Shown: positions 1 to 9,688, numbered from the stretch's first letter. The stretch is DNA of 14,503 nucleotides from Larix sibirica (GCA_004151065.3 NWUY0300023828.1:36040-50542), one strand, 5' to 3'. Program-made: numbers and translations. The notes: generated by a model not told the origin, from the sequence alone.

Positions 1-664
1 CTACTCACTTCAGAAGAGTACATCAAACTATTTGTTGAGACATAACAAAAGAAAAATAAGATTCAAGATTTAAAACAGTAGAAGAAGGAATTGGAAAAGG
101 AGAAGAAGGCAACAAGGATTCTAGTAGTTGAAAAACAAAGGTAGGAAAGGATCCAAAGAGAGAAAGAAATGTAAGAAAAAGAGCACCAAAAATAGGCGGC
201 AAGGCAGGAAAAGGAACAAAGAAAGCTACAACAAACAATGGAAAATGATCGAAGGATGACAAAGGAGGTGGACAAGACTGGAAACATGGTCAAGTAGAGT
301 AGGAGGATTTCCAACTCATTGGATCAAATTGCAGACAATACATGATTCATTCAAGACCTTATAAACATCTAGATCCCCTAATATCATCAGGCCGATATAC
401 CTCCCCCTTTTGTTTCTACTAGTGCAAGGGCCAATATGGCATATGATTTTCCAACACCTACAATCAATCTAGGGGTGTTGAGCACAATTCATATCTACGA
501 ATTTTTCAATTCCTCCTTGTCTACAAGCAATGAGATGGGATCAAGCACATGAGGGAAACTCAACCCTTTCCGATCAAGCAAACTTGGGAATCCCAGCCTA
601 CCTGGATAAACCAATTGCAGGAAACACAACTAGCTTAGGAAATGATCTTTCTAAACCCCGCTAA
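1..664 (+). pseudogene. Decayed coiled-coil protein gene, left end outside window
   Basis: Reading from base 1 in frame 1 gives a protein-like sequence broken by about nine stops (43, 79, 142, 172, 193, 295, 343, 370, 379). Each can be reached by one C-to-T or G-to-A change from CAA, CAG, CGA or TGG. Between about 55 and 290 it is very rich in Lys, Glu, Gln and Arg with little Pro or Gly, as in a coiled coil. A Pro/Ser/Thr-rich part follows (about 385-520). The frame then shifts, and an open stretch from ATG 530 to the stop at 662-664 continues the same style (its middle reads LGIPAYLDKP). The protein family is not recognised. It could be a gag-like protein of a retroelement or a degenerated host gene. 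That it was once coding is well supported; its identity is not. Confidence 0.5.
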
Positions 665-1774
665 ACCATATGGATGTTATATGTTTAGCCTTACCACAAG
701 CACTGTGGATTTGGTAACAAAGTCAATTTTTGGTTGTTGCTCCATTTTTTATTTGGATCCAATCTAAGGACTTGATTAGTACGAATGCAGTCCCAAGCCT
801 TCGGGGATTTGGCATGTGTTCCCTTATACTATGAAAGTAGGGATAGGAAGGTTCGTGTCTTCTTGATGAAGTTCATATACATAACATTCCTAATTTCATC
901 ATTAAGTTAGGATGGATGAGCTCCAGAATTGTACCAGAAATATGAAATCAGTCTTTGAACTAAAGAGGCTTGACAATCATATATCTAATTCATATAATGC
1001 AATGGTATTAACAAGGAATTCAAGGAGTGTTATATTTTTGGTGGTGTCATGAAAGTGAAATTAGAAGAATTATTTCTTGAAAATAAATGGATTTCAATCA
1101 TTGCATATCATTAAGTAAAAACAAGAACTTCCATCATCCCTTCTAGCATGAGTATATCTATGAAAAAAATAATGCATAGTGAATGTAGGCAAGTAGCATA
1201 AATATGCTTTTAGTGGGTTTTCATCTCATGACCATGGACATAGAAATTGGGAATTTGAAGAAATAGTTGAATGTGCAAAGAGCAAGGGCTGACTAAAAAA
1301 ACAACATTGATCAATAAAACAACTTTGCTATAAAATGAACTTATAACATTCGTGACTGAGTATTTCAATATTCTCATTGGCTTACATACATTCATGTATG
1401 TGTTAATAGGTTTTCCATTGACAGTCAAAACCCCCAATAATGCATCTAGTGGAAAGAACAACATGTGCCAAGTCCTACGCACATTCATGCCTTAAATATA
1501 TATTAACTAGGCAAGCTCCATGTATATATTTATTTTTAAGAGAAAAGTGCACAAAGTCCATGGATCAAAACACTCAAGATTATAAGTGATATTTCATATG
1601 CTTGGCCAATATCCAGGCCATATAAATCATGGCACTTAACTTATATAATACCCCTATTATTTATTAAATTTATTGCTATCAATCAAAGATTTTTGTTATT
1701 TGAAACACATTGATTAGTGTTGTTGGTGGAAATTAAAAAAAAAAAATTATGCATTGAATGAGGATCTTCGATGT
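665..1774. other. Unassigned region, possible coding remnants only
   Basis: No recognised gene or mobile element. One 46-codon open stretch on the plus strand (ATG 912 to TGA 1050-1052) is rich in Asn, Arg and Leu and reads somewhat like coding sequence. It could be a further remnant of the pseudogene to the left, but no family is recognised. From about 1060 the DNA is AT-rich. A minus-strand open frame at 1210-1488 shows no domain. A run of 13 A lies at about 1735-1747. Confidence 0.35.
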
Positions 1775-1950
1775 CGGTGCATTGTGTTTTTGTCTGCACC
1801 GGTGTGTCTATATAAAGTGTGCACTGGTGTGATTGGTATGTATAGAAACACTGTATAAAAACCTCTGCTAAAACCTTTGCTAGTGACCTCCACTGTAAAC
1901 AAATATTTGGAATCGTTTTAGAAGAGCATCTACAAAAACCTCCACTAAAA
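1775..1950. repeat. Hairpin and short direct-repeat cluster with TATA-like site
   Basis: CGGTGCA at 1775-1781 pairs with TGCACCG at 1795-1801, a perfect 7-bp stem with a 13-base loop. The right arm lies in TGCACCGGTGTG (1795-1806), repeated 25 bases later as TGCACTGGTGTG (1820-1831). A TATATAAAG lies between them at 1809-1817. The 12-mer AAAACCTCTGCT (1858-1869) is repeated at once with one change (1870-1881), and a related AAAACCTCCACT occurs near 1936. This density of related short words suggests the end or promoter of an unrecognised element. Function is unknown. Confidence 0.35.
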
Positions 1951-2192
1951 GGTGTTTTCCTTATAGTAATACTTCATTGATGTGTTTTTATTGTTGAAAC
2001 TAATGTGATATTATCCATTTAATTACACATTTATTTTCTATTTGAAAGTAGATCACTTTCATGCTATTATTTACCTTGATGTTCCACTTTGTCTTTACCT
2101 GTGTTAGATTGATAATTAAACACTAAAATGTGTAGTTCCTCCTTTACTTTCTTATAGTGTGCATCCACCATACTTTGATTTGTTCTTTTGCG

Positions 2193-2243
2193 ATACCTCA
2201 TGTCACTTATTTTCTACAATACCTCATGTTACTTATTTCTACG
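2193..2243. repeat. 26-bp tandem duplication
   Basis: The unit beginning ATACCTCATGTCACTTATTT at 2193 is followed directly by a second copy from 2219, with one substitution inside and one T fewer in the T run. This is a local duplication, probably from replication slippage. No function is implied. Confidence 0.8.
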
Positions 2244-2910
2244 AGGTTTAATAGAAAGGAAATGATGTGGAAATTATCAAAGGAACATCGAATCCATTTG
2301 ACCTAAAAGTATATTATTATCCACAACTGCGTTAAGGGTGTAAAATATCCCAAAGCCTTTTCTCCATCTTTATAAGTGGAAACCATATTAATTCCATGAC
2401 ATTTAAACACGCTACCCCTTAGAGACGTAAACTATTGTCCAATCTACAAGTTCAAATTTTTGTTGACCTAATTTAAATGACCAAAATGGTGTACAAAACT
2501 TTTCACTTGAATATTTTCATAGCATGAATAATCTTTCACAATGGAGTTTTCCTCTTTCTTTTATCTCAATGGAGTTGTAATGCTTCATGGCATGCTCTAC
2601 TTTTCCTATGCTTTAACTTTTTTAAGATTCGCTCGTCACTCACATTCCATACTTTATTCATTTACTTTTCTCCAAATCTATTGGGCATTGTTTTGCCACA
2701 TTAGTGTAATAAAAAATAAAATAAAAGTATGCAGTTCTAGATAGATGAAATATGACGAAGTTTGTTTTGATTGTTAGGAATGTCTCCATGTCGTTTGCAT
2801 AAGATTGTAGTATTCAGTGTTTCAAAATTTTAGCTATTAGATATAAAAGGGTATGTAATCATTGTTATTTTTTTATCAAATCATGTCTGCAAGATTAGGA
2901 GAAATTGTGT

Positions 2911-2974
2911 GGGTGACAGACCTAAACTTAATAAGAAATTTTGGGTGATAAACCTAAACTTAATAAAAAGAATT
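2911..2974. repeat. 32-bp tandem duplication
   Basis: GGGTGACAGACCTAAACTTA (2911) recurs 32 bases later as GGGTGATAAACCTAAACTTA (2943). The copies keep a long identical core, ACCTAAACTTAATAA. It is a simple two-copy tandem duplication. Confidence 0.8.
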
Positions 2975-3062
2975 GAATACAACACAATTACCAATTTGAT
3001 AAGAATTTTTTAGAGTTTTTATTTTTTATAGGTTGCATTTAGTAGTTTATTTTACTCCTAAA

Positions 3063-3480
3063 TAGAAAAGTGGTGCTAATGGTAGTATGCCTTTTTAAAG
3101 TTAAAATTTCAATTTTTTTCCACCATGGTCTTAATTCCTTGAAAATTTGCAAACAAAAACCTTAAAATGAACCCATGAATCGAATAGTGGTGCTCCTAGT
3201 ATCACCTCCTGTTTTTCAGGGTTAAAATTGCAACTTGTTTGAAATTGTGGCCTTGGCAACCGGTATAATTTTGAACAAAAGCCTTAAAATCAACCCCTCA
3301 AATTCAAAAATCGGTGCTACTTGTAGGACTCCCTTTCTTCCAAGTTAACATTTTTGTAATTGTTTGAGATCGTGATCTTTACAACTGTTATTGTTGCAAA
3401 CTGAAACCTCAAATCAACCTTTGAATTGAAAAGTGGTGCCACAAGTAGCATGTTTTTTGGTATCAGGCTTAAAATTGAAG
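3063..3480. repeat. Diverged ~120-bp tandem repeat array, ~3.4 units
   Basis: The landmark (G/C)GGTGC recurs at about 3071, 3188, 3312 and 3434, spacings of 117, 124 and 122. Other landmarks keep the same order in each unit: a TTAAAATT-like word about 40 bases in, a TTGAAATTGTGGCC-like word near the middle, then GCAAAC/GAACAAA, CCTTAAAATCAACCC and a closing GAATTGAAAAG. The last unit is cut off near 3480. Units differ strongly, so the array is old. It sits just beyond the 3' end of LINE A. It is a satellite- or minisatellite-type array; no coding potential is visible. Confidence 0.75.
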
Positions 3481-3580
3481 AAGAAACAAAAAAACGGGAA
3501 AAAGGCCCAAAACCATGAGAATTTTTTTTCTTGAAAATAAGTATAAAAATGAATATTTAAAAAAACACAATTTAACCAAA

Positions 3581-3599
3581 ACACACACACACACACACA
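3581..3599. repeat. (AC)9 microsatellite at LINE A 3' end
   Basis: Nine AC units plus one A. Read on the minus strand it is a GT tract directly after the apparent 3' untranslated region of LINE A, so it may have grown from the element's 3' tail or been the insertion target. Confidence 0.9.
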
Positions 3600-3787
3600 T
3601 TCCCAGGAAAAACAAGATCATATTTTCTATTAAAGGAGAAATGAAAATACATAGGATGTGGAAGCATAAACTTTCACCAAGATTCTATCGAATTATATAG
3701 ACTAAATAATAAGCAAAAAGTTGCAGAGTTTCACAAACATAAAACGTAAATATTCCCCCAACATACTGAGGTAGTTCATACCTAAAA
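3600..3787 (-). other. LINE A 3' untranslated region
   Basis: T-rich non-coding sequence between the RNase H stop and the (GT)n tract. It ends with TTTAATAGAAAATATGATCT, T-rich DNA and CTGGGAATGTGTG. No poly-A tail is visible. The 3' end of the element is inferred, not proven. Confidence 0.5.
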
Positions 3788-4259
3788 TCAAAAGAGATCT
3801 TCACACCACTTTGAGTGTTGCTCGCCATTCTGAAATTCTGATCTGTATAATTTAGTAATTTCCAAATGTAAATTATCCTTGGATAAGGAGTCCGCCATAG
3901 AATTCAACTCACAAAAAATGTGAGTGAATGATACCAGCATGAATGCACCAAACTTATCTTTCACCTACATAGCTATCTGTTGGATCCCAACACCGAAAAT
4001 CTATATCTCCCCCAACATGAATTTTATGATCATCTAAGGACAACCAAACACATGGATTTGGGTAATGCCACGATACAAGGAAAAATTCATTAACTAGAAT
4101 ACCATTGATAATTTCCTCAGATTTTTTGTGTCGGTGCCTAAACAAGAGTTTCCTTTATAATAATGGCCCTTGGAAAGATGTGAGATAAAATCGAGGCTGC
4201 AAATGTTATCCCCCCTGGCAGGCCCCATCAAAAAAACTCCATGCAACTATCTTGTCCAC
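3788..4259 (-). pseudogene. LINE A ORF2 C-terminal RNase H domain
   Basis: RNase H degrades the RNA strand of RNA-DNA hybrids and is present only in part of plant L1 elements. IVAWSFFDGACQGG (Asp codon 4229-4227) marks its first catalytic block. After a +1 shift come GHYYKGNSCLGT, then KNLRKL (family NNLAEL, catalytic Glu changed), QIHVFGCP (family GDS, catalytic Asp changed), and finally SFTHIFCELNSMADSLSKDN (about 3929-3873), with the last catalytic Asp kept. The frame ends at TGA 3790-3788. Two of four catalytic residues are lost, so it is inactive. Confidence 0.85.
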
Positions 4260-4559
4260 ATCCACAGTGTTGATTTCTCTAATGGCCACAACTTCGGTGG
4301 ATTGACCATAATCACAAAATAGTTACCTAAGTTGCAAGGCAACTTGTAATCTGATCTATTTATCCCCAAATATAAATATTTAATCCTTCCAAGCAATCCA
4401 AACTCCCCAACAAACAAGATATGGAAGAGCCCTCATATCTTTTAGTTATTGATGTTGAAAAAAACCTACAAAGTAGTCCACCAAGTGGTCTCGATATTAC
4501 AGGTTCCTAAACTAGAGACGGTGTTGAACTTCATTCCAGACCTGGTAAGTGAAGGGACA

Positions 4560-4960
4560 TGAGAAATAAATGAATATTGTTTTCTTCTAAAGCTTGACAA
4601 AATGTGCATATCCCATCCCCCTGATAATTATTTATCCACATGTGAATTCAATACATTCCAATTTAAAACAATCCAATGGAAGAGGATGCTCTTCAGTGGA
4701 GTGTTAATCTTCCAAATCCAACACCACCACCAACAAATCTCCCTCATCTCAGAGTCCTGCAAATCCTCATATCCAAACTTAGTCGTAAACGTCCAGTTTT
4801 TTTCTTGTAGGACCACACTAGAGTATCGTCTTCCTCCCATAGTCTTATATGTGCCTTCCTCGGCTCATGAGTGCACCGATCCTAATACTTATCCCAAACT
4901 CACCATAATCCCAAGTCTCCAGAGCTCAACCAATCGCAAGTCCATAAATTCATCCAGGTA
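4560..4960 (-). pseudogene. LINE A ORF2 zf-RVT zinc-binding region
   Basis: The minus strand at 4840-4628 is an open frame. With the codons just before it, it carries WEEDDTLVWSYKKKTG, then FTTKFGYEDLQD, then a Trp-rich WWWCWIWKINTPLKSILFHW, the usual W-lW-iP-K-FlW core of zf-RVT. After a break comes the zinc-binding stretch ICTFCQALEENNIHLFL (Cys-x2-Cys, then His), whose final Cys appears in the next frame. In plant LINEs this region links RT to RNase H. The plus-strand frame at 4602-4961 is its shadow. Confidence 0.85.
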
Positions 4961-6361
4961 GGGTTAATGAACTTATTCAAGGTACACAAGGATTGTACCT
5001 AAAATTTCCCTATCAAATATTATGGAATAAATATATCATGGCCACACCCCAACAAAGCATTAGCTCCCACCCTCACTGACGAGCCTGAGCTCACTCTTCA
5101 AGCCAAATGCTTTTCAATAATTAGGAAAGCCAAAGTCAAGTCTTTTCACTTGTTGGAAACCAAATGTAGAGATTTGCATCTATGGTGGATCCAATCCCTT
5201 ACTAATGTTAGTGCAATATACTTAGCAATGAGAATGTGACACCACAAGCTATCTTGTGTCAAAAAATTCCACAAGGATTTACCTACCAAATCCTATCCGA
5301 ATAGCCTGACGTTCTTCACCCCCTTCCCCTAAGACTTTTTGGAAACACTATAGTCCTTCATCCTATGAGATGTGAGCCCTTATATTCAACACCACCTTTC
5401 CACAGATAGTTAAAACATATCTTCTGAATTGTAACCAGTATACTTCACGAAACATGTGCCAACAAATGCCAGAACACCAACATTGCCTCTAATATCGACT
5501 TTATAAGAACAAGTTGACCACCCTGAGAGATCCAAGAATTTCACCAAAAATTAACACATCTCTCAATCCAAGACACTGACCAAGACCAATCGACCTTACA
5601 ATATTTTTTGGTCCTAAGAGTAAACACAAGATACTTTATCCCCTCTTCTAGTGAATGAGGTGGGTACGGGAACATCCGGATCCAAGTATATCATTGTAGC
5701 TCAACCTCCTCAGGATAATATAATGTAGATTTGGAAATGTTGATTTCCATCCCTATCACAAGACAAAATAAAGAAAGAATCTCCTTTGGGTTCCTTGCTT
5801 CAATTCCCGAACATAACCAAAATAACAACACATCATCAACAAATAGTAAATGGATTAACTATTGCAAACCCCCAAAAGTGATGCCATTTACATTCCTTTT
5901 TCACCTTTCCTTTTGAATGGCCCTACTAATCCCTTTAGCTACTATACGAGAAAAGGAGAAAGTGGGAATCCCTTTCGTAGGCTCCGAATAGAGCTGAAAA
6001 ACTATGAACTTGATCCGATAATCAGGACAACAAAAGACAACATCGTTACACACCCCATAATCCACTAAACAAAGTCATAGTTGAACCCAATGTGAAGTAC
6101 AATGCGCCTCAAATACAACCAACACAACCAATCATAGGTTTTAAGAGTAACTTAATATGATGCAATCCTTCCTACGCAGCTCCAGTGGCCTCATGAATCA
6201 ATTGGCAGCCTCTTAAGAAGAAAAATTATTCCACTAAGATAAGCTTTGAAAGAAGATGTATCATATGCTTAGAAATCACCTCGGAAATGATTGTATAGAT
6301 ACTGTTACACATTGATATTGAGTGAAAATCATCGAAACTAGCAAGATATCCCACCTTGGAT

Positions 6362-6379
6362 ATCAACACAATGAACATT
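6362..6379. repeat. Target-site duplication of the SINE, left copy
   Basis: ATCAACACAATGAACATT, identical to 6482-6499. A perfect 18-bp flanking repeat is typical of target-primed insertion by LINE machinery. Confidence 0.85.
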
Positions 6380-6481
6380 TATTTTTGTAAGTAAATACCC
6401 ACGGGGATTTCAACATGTGACCTTCCATTTACAACTTCTCATCTCAATTACTCATTACCAATTGCTCTACCCCCCATGGGA
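6380..6481 (-). mobile_element. Short tRNA-derived SINE inserted in LINE A RT
   Basis: About 102 bases, flanked by a perfect 18-bp direct repeat, interrupt the RT reading; leaving out the insert and one repeat brings FNSMFIVLI next to the following RT block. Read on the minus strand, the insert starts TCCCATGGGGGG, then TAGAGCAATTGG (6469-6458), a good match to an RNA polymerase III A box. About 45 bases later comes TGTTGAAATCC (6415-6405), resembling a decayed B box (GGTTCGANTCC). It ends in an A-rich tail, ACTTACAAAAATA. Plant tRNA-related SINEs have this layout. The family is not identified. Confidence 0.75.
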
Positions 6482-6499
6482 ATCAACACAATGAACATT
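6482..6499. repeat. Target-site duplication of the SINE, right copy
   Basis: Second perfect copy of the 18-bp sequence at 6362-6379. The bases outside the pair differ, so the repeat ends are sharp. Confidence 0.85.
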
Positions 6500-7269
6500 G
6501 AATTAAATATCCGATGCATTTTCCCTTATCAACACACCTTCACCCACAACATCAAAGAAATATAGAAAAAATTGACACTGGAGCTATCAGTCCCTGGACT
6601 CTTATCTTTCAAAAAAGATTCCATGATTGCACAAAGTTCTCCACTGGTCATTAGCTTATAAAGTTCCACATTATCACTTTTGTGACCAATCAAGGAAAGT
6701 AGGAAATCAAGTTAAGCATATTCCCCACATTCATATGGTTTAGCTTAGAGTAAAGTACCCCAAAATGTGTAACGCCAAGTTTATCCAGATCACAAAACCC
6801 CCAAACTCGAGTCTTGTCTCTATCAAGTAGTTCTGAAATAGATTTCTTATTGTGCCTTTGTTTAGCAAAATTTTGGAAAAATCTTGTATTATGGTCACCA
6901 GATGAAATCCAAAGTGCCTGAATTTTGAGATTCCAAATGTTCCCCTTTTCCAAGAGAAGTTTATGCCTATTATTTTCAAAAGAAACAATCAAATCCAATA
7001 TTTCATGATGTCACTTCTTCTCCAGTACCGAGCTAAAGAGACTTACTAGGTCCTTCTCCACCTCTACAACTTTTGCGTCTCTCTGGTGATTTTTTTCACA
7101 AGCCCACTATACCACCTTTTATTTGACAGTTTTAGAGACTATGAAATGGCTGAGCCACACTCTTCTACATTCCAATCTCAATTTGCCTCCAATGGTATTT
7201 AACTATCTACTGAAAATCCTCCTTTAATGCCCATCATTAATTGCACTTGAAGGAGAACCCTGGCTTCAC

Positions 7270-7973
7270 CTCGTTGGGCACAACCTCTAGAAAATTTGAA
7301 AAGTGATCCAAAGCATGAATGTTTCCGACCCAAGACTACATAGGCCGACCTCCAAGAAAAGCACTAAATGAACTAAAAAACTATCAAGTTGTTTCGCCAC
7401 TCCAGCGCACTCCACCTAGTTATTACTCCAAGACGATTTTATAGCAAAGGGAACCACATCCACCCAATCTACTGCTTCAATTCCATCACTAAAATACTGA
7501 GCCAAATGATCTTCTCTAGGAGATTGGCTCCAAATCTCATCACCACTTAAGGTGAAGTTTAAATCATCTCCAACAATAATATTCTTCATCTTAAAGCATT
7601 GAAGAGAAAATAAGTGGTCCTAAAACCCCTATCTACCTTCATAGGGACCATATAGGTTCAAGATGGTAAACACCGACCTAGTTGCTTACTGTAAACCTCC
7701 AACCCTAGGCCCAAGTGGATTGTGAAACAATTTTTCAACAAGAGATTTGATTTAAAGCCATAAACAACTTCCCTAGAGTGGCCAAAAGAATATAAAGTGT
7801 AGAACTCCTAATCAAGGAACCTACATTGTAAGTCTAAAATTAACAAGTCACCCTTTACCATAGTTTCTTGAATGAGGAAAATATCTAGTTGTTTTTACTC
7901 CATGAGAAGATGGAGGGACAATTTATTGACCTTCCCTCCTAGACCGTGAATATTTCAACGAAATAATATTCAT
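7270..7973 (-). pseudogene. LINE A ORF2 endonuclease domain (AP-type)
   Basis: The domain would nick target DNA. After correcting one frameshift by eye, the N-terminus reads MNIIS, then GLGGKVNKLSLHLLM, then QLDIFLIQETMVKGD, with the conserved Gln-Glu-Thr metal-binding block intact. Further on come TILNLYGPY and IIVGDDLNFTLSGDEIWS (the family GGDLN block, one Gly changed), then REDHLAQYF, DWVDVVP and LDSFLVH (family LDRFLV). The C-terminal SDH block is not recognisable. Several frameshifts and stops make it inactive. Confidence 0.85.
7970..7973 (-). promoter_or_regulatory. ATGA overlap of ORF1 stop and ORF2 start (LINE A)
   Basis: On the minus strand the ATG at 7973-7971 begins the endonuclease reading (MNIIS, as in many plant LINE ORF2 starts), and the TGA at 7972-7970 is in the ORF1 frame (39 codons after the stop at 8089-8087). 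The two frames share four bases. This layout would fit termination-reinitiation. LINE B has the same layout. Confidence 0.7.
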
Positions 7974-9688
7974 TTAGGAACAGGTGAGATGCTTTCCCTA
8001 CTCTAAGGACCCTGGAAAATAGACTTTGCCTCCCTTGACAAATTTCACATATGACTCGACTTATGGCCCACCCTCGATGGACCAATTTATTTTGACATAT
8101 CATCCCCCAACCCACCCAAATCCTTGGAGTCCCTATCTTTATCTCGAGACCTCAAAAGGTAGTTTCCCCACCTTCGATATGACCCATACTGACTAGAGCT
8201 TGAAACACGAAGTTGTGAACCCAAATTAGCATGAGAAATGGCATCAGATGAAATCCCAACCACTAATTTTTCCGCCTCCAAGTCCACCTTCCTCGCAAAC
8301 ATTATTGGCCCTTCACTAGAACCAACCTAGGGAGTGAACACCCTGAATCATGTAGAAAAAACCCCCAAATTCCTCCCTACCCTAGATACAGAAGGATCCA
8401 GAGAGTCAAGAGTCTTACCAAGAGTACCATTAAGATATTTCTTGACTCTACGCAAAGCCTCAAATGTGTCAATTCGAGTGCAAGGGATGTCCAAGTCACT
8501 GAATACATCCTTCTCCACCTCTTGCCTCTTATCCCTTTGTTTAGCCACAAAATCCAGAGGAATCAACAATTCACCCACAAAATGTTCCACATGGAAATCC
8601 CCCTTTGAGACAAACCCTAGTGAGGAATGGAAATTTATAACTTTGGCAGTATCTAGATATGTCCCCATAGGGACTTCATTTTCATTCACTAGTAGCCCCT
8701 CCAATGGCCCAACGAAATCCTCCTACAAAACCTACTACTTTAGCCTCCCAACCTACCTTTTGAACTTCAACCAACAATCCTCAAGCACATAATCATTTTG
8801 ATAGAAATGGGAACAACAAAATGGGATATTCACATAGTCCATTAGCTGAGTATAAGACCCATCACCAAACACCATATCCAGCGACACAAACAGACCCTGA
8901 TTCATATCAATATCCACCAGAATTCAAGTGACTAAACAAGAGGGGTTGGTGCGATAACTATCATCAGTGATAATGAAATCCAGTAAAGAATACTCAATCA
9001 AACTAAAGTCCTCATCCGACCAAAATTCCAACGGCAAGTTGGGTAACTTGACCCAAAATAGAGTGCAAGTGACACAATCATCCTGGGCATCGAATAATGG
9101 GTGCTATAAATTAAGTGTTAGATAGCTCTTTCCCAAAAACCAATGCTTCTAAAAGACCAACCAAGCATCCTCCTACTTCCAAAATATGAAACCAAACTAG
9201 CCCCTACCCAAAACATGGGTGGTAGGGTTGTATCCCACTAGGAGTTCCTGAGAACAAAGAGTTTAAGTAGAAAGGGACACCATTAAGACTCGATGACCAC
9301 AAAAAATCCCACCAAGTTCCTACCTTCTAAGTCTATAATCTACATGACCTAGATATCCTTACCAACGATTAAATACACCTCTCCAACTCTGGATTTAACC
9401 ACATTACACCTCTTTTACAACTTCTGAGAAAAGTCTTTAGGACACAAAATATGTAGGTCCTCCATGCCAATTCGCCCACCAATAAAAAAGGAAGTGATTA
9501 AATCATCATCTAAATGTGGATTATGAGAGTCAAAGAGATGATGGCTAGAATAATAATAGAGTGAGGTTGACAACTACAAGCACATGAATCCACCTTGCAA
9601 ATAAAACCTAATGATGAGTAAACCCCGACTCATAATTGACCCTCACAAACCCCATTGGATCCACCATACTATGTAGATCTGTACCCAT
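7970..9688 (-). pseudogene. LINE A ORF1, DUF4283/zinc-knuckle RNA-binding protein
   Basis: ORF1 proteins of plant LINEs bind the element RNA. A possible start is ATG 9688-9686, followed by a coding-like stretch (MGTDLHSMVDPMGFVRVNYE) and then a frameshift. The DUF4283-like domain spans about 9333-8773. It contains LLVGYNPTTHVLG, then FLGKSYLTLN, HPLFDAQDD, and the diagnostic FWVKLPNLPLEFWSDEDFSL. It ends in a zinc-knuckle remnant, CSHFYQNDYVLEDC, in which the second Cys, the Gly and the His of CX2CX3GHX4C are changed. From about 9260 down to 7970 one frame holds throughout, broken only by stops; it includes open stretches at 8704-8348 and 8302-8087 (Ser/Arg-rich tail). The frame ends at TGA 7972-7970, overlapping the ORF2 start. 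Confidence 0.85.

Larger units (their letters stand above)
1951..3060. other. AT-rich intergenic DNA, no gene seen
   Basis: No recognisable protein, RNA gene or mobile element. The 67-codon frame at 2541-2744 is Phe/Leu/Tyr/Ser-rich, as chance frames in T-rich DNA often are, and shows no domain. Two short tandem duplications inside are listed separately. Confidence 0.45.
5100..6998 (-). pseudogene. LINE A ORF2 reverse transcriptase region
   Basis: The linker before RT is open at 6998-6690 and contains IQALWISSGDHNTRFFQNFA, the usual W-GD-NT-FF block. RT then shows KDKSPGTDS (family KSPGPDG, near 6600), FNSMFIVLI beside the SINE, SFDDFHSISMCNSIYTIISE (family FRPISLCN), SLRKGFPLSPFL (family LRQGCPLSPLLF, about 5955-5987) and HLLFVDDVLLF (5852-5820). 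In the last, both catalytic Asp codons (5837-5832) survive. The block holding the first catalytic Asp (KIDLSKA) seems deleted just before YDWLCWLYLRRI. Thumb blocks follow: INISKSTL, EEGIKYLVF, GGQLVLIKSILEAMLVFWHL, FNYLWKGG. In-frame stops and frameshifts are frequent. Confidence 0.9.
3788..7973 (-). pseudogene. LINE A ORF2 polyprotein (EN-RT-zf-RVT-RNase H)
   Basis: ORF2 supplies target-site nicking and target-primed reverse transcription. The span of 4,186 bases becomes about 4,066 (about 1,355 codons) once the SINE and one copy of its flanking repeat are discounted, within the usual size for plant L1 ORF2 with RNase H. The start ATG 7973 is fixed by the EN N-terminus and the shared ATGA. 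The end is TGA 3790-3788 in the RNase H frame. Frameshifts occur just after the start (an extra A near 7957), within EN, before and within RT, and within RNase H. Domains are described separately. Confidence 0.85.

Noticed and set aside
23-314. Minus-strand open frames rich in Phe/Ser/Leu at the left edge
   Set aside because: They are the complement of the Lys/Glu-rich coiled-coil frame, which reads backwards as Phe/Leu/Ser.
2541-2744. 67-codon hydrophobic open frame as a small membrane protein
   Set aside because: T-rich DNA yields Phe/Leu/Ser/Tyr-rich frames by chance. There is no supporting context or conservation evidence.
4602-4961. 119-codon plus-strand open frame
   Set aside because: It is antisense to the zf-RVT region of LINE A, which has recognisable residues on the minus strand.
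6405-6469. A genuine tRNA gene
   Set aside because: A-box and B-box-like words are present, but no acceptor, anticodon or T-arm pairing can be drawn. The flanking duplication and A-rich tail indicate a SINE.
5100-6998. Reverse transcriptase of a retron, DGR or CRISPR-linked system
   Set aside because: The order EN-RT-zf-RVT-RNase H and the motifs (FVDD, LRKGFPLSP, zf-RVT) are those of a plant L1-type LINE.
8334-8792. 152-codon plus-strand open frame
   Set aside because: It lies opposite LINE A ORF1 (8348-8704 minus and neighbours), whose protein matches the ORF1 layout. The plus-strand product shows no domain.
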